From contig NZ_CP008953.1 in assembly GCF_000732925.1 (NCBI RefSeq), forward strand, positions 5,456,001 through 5,520,000: a stretch of 64,000 nucleotides of DNA. The letters run 5' to 3'. The stretch is from Amycolatopsis japonica (GTDB lineage: Bacteria > Actinomycetota > Actinomycetes > Mycobacteriales > Pseudonocardiaceae). Shown here piece after piece: positions 57,803 to 64,000 of this stretch (positions are counted from its first letter, which is position 1; each line of letters opens with the position of its first letter). A model generated the notes under the pieces. It had not been told where the DNA came from and did no database searches. It saw nothing but the letters and a program-made list of their open reading frames with translations. Made by a program: the position numbers and the translations under genes.

Positions 57803-58413
57803 CGACGATCATCTCCGACACCGAGGTCGCCGCGCGGGCGCCGTACTCCACCGTGCTGCGCGAGGGCGAGACGCTCGCGATCATCGACCTCGGCGGCAAC
57901 CAGGCCGTCGACTTCCTCTGCTACGACGCCGCCGACACGGCGAAGAGGTACAGCGCGGCAGCCACGATCGCCGCGCAGCGCAACATCTTCCTCACCACCG
58001 GCAGCGTGCTGCGCACCGGCGAGGGCGCGCCGCTGCTGACCGTCGTCGAGGACACCTGCGGGCGGCACGACACGATCGGCGGCGCCTGCAGCAAGGAATC
58101 GAACAGCCTCCGCTACGGCCAGCACACGCGGTACCAGCACGCCTGCGTCGAGAATTTCCTGACCGAGGGCGCGAAATGGGGCCTCGGCAAACGGGATCTG
58201 GTCAGCAACGTCAACTGGTACATGAACGTGCCGGTGGAACAGGACGGCACGCTCGGCATCGTCGACGGCATCTCCGCGCCCGGTCTCGAGGTCAAGCTGC
58301 GCGCCGAGACCGACGTGCTCGTACTGGTGTCGAACTGCCCGCAGATCAACAATCCGTGCAACGGCTTCGACCCGACGCCGGTCCGGATGATCGTCACCGG
58401 CGGTGGCGCGTGA
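57799..58413 (+). CDS. DUF1989 protein, urea amidolyase-associated type 2 (UAAP2; carboxyguanidine deiminase subunit candidate)
   Basis: 204 residues; ATG overlaps UAAP1 and its TGA overlaps the carboxylase GTG. DUF1989 features: LGGNQAVDFLCYDAADTAKR, TCGRHDTIGGACSKESNSLR (His and Cys ligands), and VPVEQDGTLGIVDGISAPG. Expected to form a heteromer with UAAP1. Confidence 0.88.
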   Translation: MTTIISDTEVAARAPYSTVLREGETLAIIDLGGNQAVDFLCYDAADTAKRYSAAATIAAQRNIFLTTGSVLRTGEGAPLLTVVEDTCGRHDTIGGACSKESNSLRYGQHTRYQHACVENFLTEGAKWGLGKRDLVSNVNWYMNVPVEQDGTLGIVDGISAPGLEVKLRAETDVLVLVSNCPQINNPCNGFDPTPVRMIVTGGGA

Positions 58414-61400
58414 AGCTGCTCGTCGCCAACCGGGGGGAAATCGCGGTCCGGATCATCCGGACGGCAAGGGAGATGGGCATTCCGACGGTCGCCGTCTACT
58501 CCGACGCCGACCGTACGGCCGCGCACGTACGGCTTTCCGACGAAGCCGTCCGGCTCGGCCCGGCGCCGGCGAGGGAGAGCTATCTCCTCGGCGACGCCAT
58601 CATCGAAGCCGCGCTGAAGACCGGCGCCGACACGATCCACCCCGGCTACGGTTTCCTGTCCGAGGACGCCGCCTTCGCCAGGGCGGTGGAGGCGGCAGGG
58701 CTCCGGTTCGCCGGTCCCACGGCGGACCACCTCGAAGTCTTCGGCAGCAAGCACACCGCACGGGAGAAGGCCGTCGAAGCCGGTGTCCCGCTGCTGCCGG
58801 GCACCGGACTGCTGGACACCCTGGCCGACGCCGAAGCGGCGGCGGAGGGGATCGGCTACCCCGTGATGCTCAAGGCCACCGGCGGCGGCGGCGGGATCGG
58901 CATGCGGGCCTGCGCGTCCGCCGCGGAACTCCGCGACGCCTGGGAGGCGGTGCAGAGCATCGCGGCCAAGAGTTTCTCGACTTCGGGCGTGTTCCTCGAA
59001 CGGCTCGTGACGCACGCGCGGCACGTCGAGGTCCAGGTGTTCGGCGACGGTACGGGTGAGGTGCTGGCGCTGGGCACGCGGGATTGCACCCTGCAGCGAC
59101 GCAATCAGAAGGTGCTCGAAGAGTGCCCCGCGCCGGGACTTTCCGAAGCGGCGCGGGAGAAACTGGTCTCGGCGGCCGTCGACCTCTGCGCTTCGGTGCG
59201 CTACCGGTCGGCCGGGACGGTCGAGTTCATCTACGACCCGGTCCGCGAAGAGGCGGCCTTCCTCGAAGTCAACACGAGGCTGCAGGTCGAACATCCGGTC
59301 ACCGAGGCGGTGTACGGCGTCGACCTGGTCTCGTGGATGCTCCGGCTCGCCGACGGCGACACCGGGATGTTCGCCACCACGCCGTCGCCACGCGGGCACG
59401 CGATCGAAGCCCGCGTCTACGCGGAGGATCCGGCCGCCGGGCACCGGCCGAGCGCGGGTCTGCTGACCCGCGCCGACTTCCCCGCCGGTGTCCGGGTCGA
59501 CACCTGGGTCGAGGCCGGGGCGAACGTGACGACGCATTACGACCCGCTGCTCGCCAAGGTGATCACCGTCGGCGCGGACCGGGACGAAGCACTGACGGCG
59601 TTGGGCGAGGCGCTCGGTGAGTGCCGGGTGGACGGTGTCCGGACGAATCTCGGTCAGCTGCGCGCGGTCGCCGCCGACCTGCGGCTGCGCGAGGTCACGC
59701 ACGACACCGCGACGCTCGACACGATCACCGACCCCGAACCGCGGATCGAAGTCCTGCGGGGCGGCACGATGACCACCGTCCAGGACTGGCCGGGGCGGCT
59801 GGGGTTCTGGCACGTGGGTGTCCCGCCGAACGGGCCGATGGACGATCTGTCCCTGCGGCTGGGCAACCGCGCCCTCGGCAATCCCGAAGGCGCGGCGGGC
59901 CTGGAGTGCACTGTGGACGGTGTCTCACTGAGGTTCACCGAGGACGCAATCGTTTGCGTCACGGGATCGCCGTCACCGGTGGCCGTCGACGGCTCCCCGG
60001 TTCCACAATGGACACCGGTCGAGATCCCCGCGGGCGGGGTGCTCGACGTCGGCACCGGGACCGCCGGGCTCCGCGCGTACGTCCTCGTGCGCGGCGGGAT
60101 CGACGTGCCGGACTTCCTCGGCAGCGCGGCCACGTTCACGCTCGGCGGTTTCGGCGGGCACGGCGGGCGCGCGCTGGCGACCGGCGATGTCCTCTCCCCC
60201 GGGCCGCTGCCGGAGAACCCCGTCGGCGGACCCGTTCCCAAGGCCGAACGGCCGGTTTTCGCCACGCACTGGGAGATCGGCGCGACCGAGGGACCGCACG
60301 CGGCACCGGAGTTCTTCACCCCGGACGACGTCGAGACGTTCTACGCCACCGACTGGGAGGTGCACTTCAACTCCGCGCGAACGGGTGTCCGGCTCGTCGG
60401 GCCCCGGCCGCGCTGGGCACGGGAGGACGGCGGCGAGGCGGGCCTGCACCCGTCGAACATCCACGACACGCCGTACGCGATCGGCGCCGTCGACTACACC
60501 GGCGATCTGCCGATCCTGCTGGGCCCGGACGGGCCGAGCCTCGGCGGGTTCGTCTGCCCGGCGACCGTGGTGACCGGGCAGCGCTGGAAACTCGGCCAGC
60601 TGCGGCCGGGCGACACCGTGCGGTTCGTGCCGATCACCACCGAGCACGCGGGCTCTTTGCGCGTCTCACCGAGCAAGGCGGTCAAGGCGAGCCGGAAGCC
60701 GATCGACGACGGCGGCATCCTCGGGCGTCTGTCCACAGCGGACGAGAACCCCGAGGTCACCTACCGGCGCAGCGGCGACGACAACCTGCTGATCGAGTAC
60801 GGACCGATGAAACTCGACCTGGCCCTGCGGATGCGGGTCCACGCGCTGGCCGACCGGCTGGGCAAGGAAGGTCTGGACGGCGTCGTGGACCTGACCCCGG
60901 GCATCCGCTCGCTGCAGGTGCACGTCGATCCGGACGTGCTGCCGGTGCCGAAACTGCTCGGGCTCGTGCAGGAGGTGGAGCACGATCTGCCGCGGACCGG
61001 CGACCTCGTGGTGCCGAGCCGGACCGTGCGGATGCCGTTGTCCTGGGACGATCCGGCGACCCGCGAGGCGATCGAGCGGTACATGGCGGGCGTGCGCGAC
61101 GACGCGCCGTGGTGCCCGTGGAACATCGAGTTCATCCGCCGGGTGAACGGTCTGTCCAGTGTGGACGACGTCTACCGCACGGTGTTCGACGCGGAGTACC
61201 TGGTGCTCGGCCTCGGCGACGTCTACCTCGGCGCGCCGGTGGCCACTCCCCTCGACCCGCGGCACCGGCTGGTGACCACGAAGTACAACCCCGCCCGCAC
61301 GTGGACCGCGGAGAACTCGGTCGGCATCGGCGGCTCGTACCTGTGCATCTACGGGATGGAGGGCCCCGGCGGATACCAGTTCGTCGGGCGGACCGTGCAG

Positions 61401-61976
61401 GTGTGGAGTGGCTGGCGGCAGCGCGGATCGTTCGAGCCGGGTTCGCCGTGGCTGCTGCGGTTCTTCGACCGGATCTCCTGGTACCCGGTGAGCGCCGAGG
61501 AATTGCTCGACCTGCGGGCACAGAGCTCGGCCGGGGAACTGGAACTCGACATCACCGACGGCGAGTTCGCGCTGGCCGACCACGAACGCTTCCTGGCCGA
61601 CAACGCGGCCGACATCGCCGCGTTCCGGGCGAAGCAGAGCGCGGCGTTCGAGGCGGAGCGGCAGGCGTGGGCGGCGGCGGGCGAGTTCGACCCGCGGCCG
61701 GAGCCGGTCGGCGCGAAGGTCCCGACCACGAAGGTCGAGGCCCCGCCCGGCGGGCACGTCGTCGAGGCGCCGTTCGCGGCGACCGTGTGGCGGGTGGACG
61801 TCGAGCCCGGCAAGACGGTCGACGCGGCGGAGACGCTGGTGATCCTCGAAGCGATGAAGACCGAGGCGCGGATCCCCGCCCCCGCCGGCGGCGAGGTCGT
61901 CGAGGTCCTCGTCTCGCCCGGTGATCAAGTCGCCCCCGGCACCCCGCTGGTGGTTCTGGGAAGGAGCGCGGGATGA
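58410..61976 (+). CDS. Biotin-dependent urea/guanidine carboxylase
   Basis: 1188 residues, GTG start overlapping the previous gene. Biotin carboxylase domain (1-450: LLVANRGEIAVRIIRTARE, KATGGGGGIGMRACA, EVNTRLQVEHPVTEAVYG), KipA-like and KipI-like carboxyltransferase domains (about 450-1060), and a biotinyl domain with Lys1150 in ILEAMKTEA. It adds CO2 to urea, giving allophanate, or to guanidine, giving carboxyguanidine. The two DUF1989 genes beside it favour guanidine. Overlaps the allophanate hydrolase start by ATGA. Confidence 0.93.
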   Translation: MKLLVANRGEIAVRIIRTAREMGIPTVAVYSDADRTAAHVRLSDEAVRLGPAPARESYLLGDAIIEAALKTGADTIHPGYGFLSEDAAFARAVEAAGLRFAGPTADHLEVFGSKHTAREKAVEAGVPLLPGTGLLDTLADAEAAAEGIGYPVMLKATGGGGGIGMRACASAAELRDAWEAVQSIAAKSFSTSGVFLERLVTHARHVEVQVFGDGTGEVLALGTRDCTLQRRNQKVLEECPAPGLSEAAREKLVSAAVDLCASVRYRSAGTVEFIYDPVREEAAFLEVNTRLQVEHPVTEAVYGVDLVSWMLRLADGDTGMFATTPSPRGHAIEARVYAEDPAAGHRPSAGLLTRADFPAGVRVDTWVEAGANVTTHYDPLLAKVITVGADRDEALTALGEALGECRVDGVRTNLGQLRAVAADLRLREVTHDTATLDTITDPEPRIEVLRGGTMTTVQDWPGRLGFWHVGVPPNGPMDDLSLRLGNRALGNPEGAAGLECTVDGVSLRFTEDAIVCVTGSPSPVAVDGSPVPQWTPVEIPAGGVLDVGTGTAGLRAYVLVRGGIDVPDFLGSAATFTLGGFGGHGGRALATGDVLSPGPLPENPVGGPVPKAERPVFATHWEIGATEGPHAAPEFFTPDDVETFYATDWEVHFNSARTGVRLVGPRPRWAREDGGEAGLHPSNIHDTPYAIGAVDYTGDLPILLGPDGPSLGGFVCPATVVTGQRWKLGQLRPGDTVRFVPITTEHAGSLRVSPSKAVKASRKPIDDGGILGRLSTADENPEVTYRRSGDDNLLIEYGPMKLDLALRMRVHALADRLGKEGLDGVVDLTPGIRSLQVHVDPDVLPVPKLLGLVQEVEHDLPRTGDLVVPSRTVRMPLSWDDPATREAIERYMAGVRDDAPWCPWNIEFIRRVNGLSSVDDVYRTVFDAEYLVLGLGDVYLGAPVATPLDPRHRLVTTKYNPARTWTAENSVGIGGSYLCIYGMEGPGGYQFVGRTVQVWSGWRQRGSFEPGSPWLLRFFDRISWYPVSAEELLDLRAQSSAGELELDITDGEFALADHERFLADNAADIAAFRAKQSAAFEAERQAWAAAGEFDPRPEPVGAKVPTTKVEAPPGGHVVEAPFAATVWRVDVEPGKTVDAAETLVILEAMKTEARIPAPAGGEVVEVLVSPGDQVAPGTPLVVLGRSAG

Positions 61977-63586
61977 GCGTGCGGGAGCGGGTGCGCGCCG
62001 CGTACCACCGGATCGCGCGGGTCGACCGGCCCGAGATCTGGATCGACCTGCGTCCCGAGGAGGACGTGCTCGCCGACGCGGAGAAACTGGAAGCCCGTCG
62101 CGCGGCGGGGGAATCCTTGCCGCTGTACGGGAAACTCGCCGCGGTCAAGGGCAACATCGACGTCGCCGGGCTGCCGACGACGGCGGCGTGCCCCGAGTAC
62201 GCCTACTCGCCCGCCGAGGACGCGCCGGTGGTGGCGCGGCTGCGCGCGGCCGGGGCGCTGATCCTGGGTACGACCAATCTGGACCAGTTCGCGACCGGAC
62301 TGGTCGGGACGCGCAGCCCGCACGGCGCGGTCCGGAACGCGCTCGATCCGGCGTACGTATCGGGCGGGTCGAGTTCCGGATCGGCGGTCGCGGTGGCGCT
62401 CGGGATCGTGGATCTCGCGCTCGGCACGGACACCGCCGGATCCGGCCGGGTTCCGGCGGCGTTCAACGGGATCGTCGGGCTGAAGCCGACGCGGGGGCTG
62501 CTGCCGACGACGGGTGTCGTGCCCGCGTGCGCGAGCATCGACTGCGTCACGGTGTTCGCGCGGACGGTCGACGAGGCGACGTCCGCGTTCGCCTGTCTCA
62601 GCGAGCCCCGGGACCTTCCGGTGCTGAACCGTCCTTTCCGGATCGGCGTGCCTTCCGAACCCGGGCCTCTCCAGGACGGTTGGGCCGAAGCGTTCACCGC
62701 GGCGGCTGGCTCGTATCGGGACGCGGGCGCGGAACTGGTTCCTGTCGACATATCGCCGTTCCTCACCGCGGCGCGCCTGCTGTACGAAGGCGCCTTCGTG
62801 GCCGAGCGGTACTCGGCGGTCGGCGAGTTCATCGATGCTCATCCGGACGCCGTCGATCCGGCCGTGCGGCGGATCATCGGCGCGGCGAAGGACATCCCGG
62901 CGCATCGGTTGTTCTCCGACCTCGCCACGCTCGACGGTCTTTCTCGTGAAGCCTCGGCCGTTTTGTCCACTGTGGACTGCCTTCTGCTGCCCACGACGCC
63001 GGAACACCCGACGATCGCCGAGGTCGAGGCCGATCCGCTGGGTGCGAACGCGCGGCTGGGCCGGTTCACGAACTCGACGAACCTGCTGGGCCTGTCGTCG
63101 CTCGCCGTGCCCGCCGGGACCGTCGGCGGGCTGCCGTTCGGGGTGATGCTGGTCGGCCCCGCGTACGCCGACCGGATCCTCGCCGACGTCGCCCGCTCGG
63201 TGCCGCGGCGGACGCGGATCGCGGTCGTCGGCGCGCATCTGCGCGGGCAGCCGCTGAACCACGAACTGACCTCGCGGGGCGGACGGTTCGTCTCCGCGGG
63301 GCCGACGGCGGCCGAGTACCGGTTCTACGCGCTGGACACCGTGCCGCCGAAACCTGGTCTCGTCCGGGTCGCTTCGGGCGGCGAGCCGATCGAGGCGGAG
63401 GTGTGGGACCTGCCGCTGAGCGGCTTCGGCGAGTTCGTGGCGGGCATTCCCGCGCCGCTGGCCATCGGGAAGGTGCGGCTGGCCGACGGGAGTGAGGTGT
63501 CGGGGTTCGTCTGCGAGCCCGGCGCGGTGGAGGGTGCCCAGGACATCACGGAGTACGGCGGGTGGCTCGGGTATCTGGGTCGTTGA
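61973..63586 (+). CDS. atzF: Allophanate hydrolase
   Basis: 537 residues. Amidase-signature triad: Lys59 in AAVKGNID, Ser133 in SGGSSSGSA and nucleophile Ser157 in GTDTAGSGR. A C-terminal domain (about 440-537, ending VCEPGAVEGAQDITEYGGW) completes the hydrolase, as in AtzF, though the protein is somewhat shorter than the usual 600. Splits allophanate into two ammonia and two CO2. Last gene of the operon. Confidence 0.94.
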   Translation: MSVRERVRAAYHRIARVDRPEIWIDLRPEEDVLADAEKLEARRAAGESLPLYGKLAAVKGNIDVAGLPTTAACPEYAYSPAEDAPVVARLRAAGALILGTTNLDQFATGLVGTRSPHGAVRNALDPAYVSGGSSSGSAVAVALGIVDLALGTDTAGSGRVPAAFNGIVGLKPTRGLLPTTGVVPACASIDCVTVFARTVDEATSAFACLSEPRDLPVLNRPFRIGVPSEPGPLQDGWAEAFTAAAGSYRDAGAELVPVDISPFLTAARLLYEGAFVAERYSAVGEFIDAHPDAVDPAVRRIIGAAKDIPAHRLFSDLATLDGLSREASAVLSTVDCLLLPTTPEHPTIAEVEADPLGANARLGRFTNSTNLLGLSSLAVPAGTVGGLPFGVMLVGPAYADRILADVARSVPRRTRIAVVGAHLRGQPLNHELTSRGGRFVSAGPTAAEYRFYALDTVPPKPGLVRVASGGEPIEAEVWDLPLSGFGEFVAGIPAPLAIGKVRLADGSEVSGFVCEPGAVEGAQDITEYGGWLGYLGR

Positions 63587-63594
63587 GTCGAGTC

Positions 63595-63638
63595 TCGTGA
63601 GTGGCGATTCGGGTTCTAACCCGAATCTCCACCCACGA
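63595..63638. repeat. GTCGTGAGTGG-family inverted repeat
   Basis: TCGTGAGTGG and GATTCGGGTT pair with AACCCGAATC and CCACCCACGA; loop around GTTCTAACC. It starts nine bases after the allophanate hydrolase stop, so a terminator role is plausible. Same loop and downstream ACCACCCGGACC as the copy at 21011-21058. Confidence 0.8.
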
Positions 63639-63739
63639 CCACCCGGACCAGGCGTTTTCCGATTTGGTTGGCTTCACTGGGTGTTCTGGGAAGAAGCTCA
63701 CAAATCGTGGCGGTCCGCCGGGGGCTGGGTAGTTTCGGA

Positions 63740-64000
63740 GTGGTGCCGACCACATCCACCTCCAGCCGCAGGACCGTGATCAGCGTGTTCGCGGCGCTGG
63801 GCCTCGTCGTGGCCGCGATGGTGACGCTCGGCGCCACCGGTCTGGCCGTCAAACCGGTGAACGGACAGGCGCTCGCGGTCCTGGAAGAGGTCCCCGGTCC
63901 CGAGAGCGGGCCGACTTGCGCCGTCGACAAGCGTTACGTCGACGAAGACACCTTCGGTATGCGCCCGGACGTGATCGAGGCGTGGAACGCCATGCGCGCC
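63740..64000 (+). CDS. Secreted protein, N-terminal part only (possible M15-type peptidase)
   Basis: 87 codons visible from GTG 63740 (or the next GTG, 63743). An export signal VISVFAALGLVVAAMVTLGA is followed by a mature start with TCAVDKRYVDEDTFGMRPDV and IEAWNAMRA before the window edge. The RPDVIEAWNAMRA stretch recalls the start of D-Ala-D-Ala carboxypeptidase M15 domains, but too little is visible for a firm name. Confidence 0.65.
   Translation, partial: MVPTTSTSSRRTVISVFAALGLVVAAMVTLGATGLAVKPVNGQALAVLEEVPGPESGPTCAVDKRYVDEDTFGMRPDVIEAWNAMRA

Overview
The window is a high-GC actinomycete chromosome segment with dense genes, many GTG starts and 1-4 base start/stop overlaps. Content points to the Pseudonocardiaceae, most likely an Amycolatopsis-like organism: actinobacterial HemQ heme synthesis, an Rv2578c-type radical SAM protein, LigC and LigD-polymerase proteins, deazaflavin-type luciferase-like oxidoreductases, and several families of intergenic palindromes. 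The genus is an inference from content. I saw no tRNA, rRNA, phage, insertion sequence or CRISPR array.

Layout. 1-7 kb (minus strand): RarA (cut by the window edge), SGNH hydrolase, a sugar-kinase-like phosphotransferase, DUF389 protein, AspRS and a MerB-like protein lacking a key Cys. 7-9 kb: a radical SAM protein interrupted by an intein placed at the iron-sulfur cluster motif, preceded by two LexA-type boxes. 9-11.5 kb: sucrase/ferredoxin-like protein behind an iron-box-like site, then a 43-residue acidic peptide gene directly abutting a JmjC-type oxygenase gene. 11.6-14 kb: fluoride channel pair, MarR regulator with a palindromic operator, FAD oxidoreductase. 14-24 kb: metabolic and housekeeping genes (LLM oxidoreductase, S9 peptidase, PPK2, ornithine aminotransferase, DUF2252, D-amino-acid-oxidase-like protein, PAP2, ZapE). 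23.9-27.8 kb: RibD-like reductase, ECF sigma factor and an Asp23/AmaP cell-envelope cluster. 27.9-36 kb: LigC, a lipoprotein hydrolase without its nucleophile, thioredoxin, and a proline catabolic pair (proline dehydrogenase and P5C dehydrogenase) divergent from a PucR regulator. 36-43 kb: LLM oxidoreductase, LigD-type polymerase, acetyltransferase, VTT membrane protein, Ser/Thr kinase, MsrB.

43.3-46.5 kb is the most striking locus: two paralogous TIGR04222 membrane proteins with Gly/Ser tails carrying Cys every seven residues, followed by overlapping genes for a DUF692 (multinuclear non-heme iron) enzyme and a small partner. This looks like a system that oxidatively modifies Cys-rich tails of membrane proteins. 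It sits beside hemQ-hemG-hemE.

51-54.7 kb: DUF3000 protein, a 1-kb non-coding stretch with palindromes, an orphan NarL-type response regulator and RNase D. 54.7-63.6 kb: TetR regulator divergent from a permease, two DUF1989 proteins, a biotin-dependent urea/guanidine carboxylase and allophanate hydrolase; the DUF1989 pair favours guanidine over urea as the starting substrate. The window ends inside a secreted-protein gene.

Across the window at least four families of intergenic palindromes recur, and a 13-base near-palindrome (GTCCACWGTGGAC) recurs inside genes.
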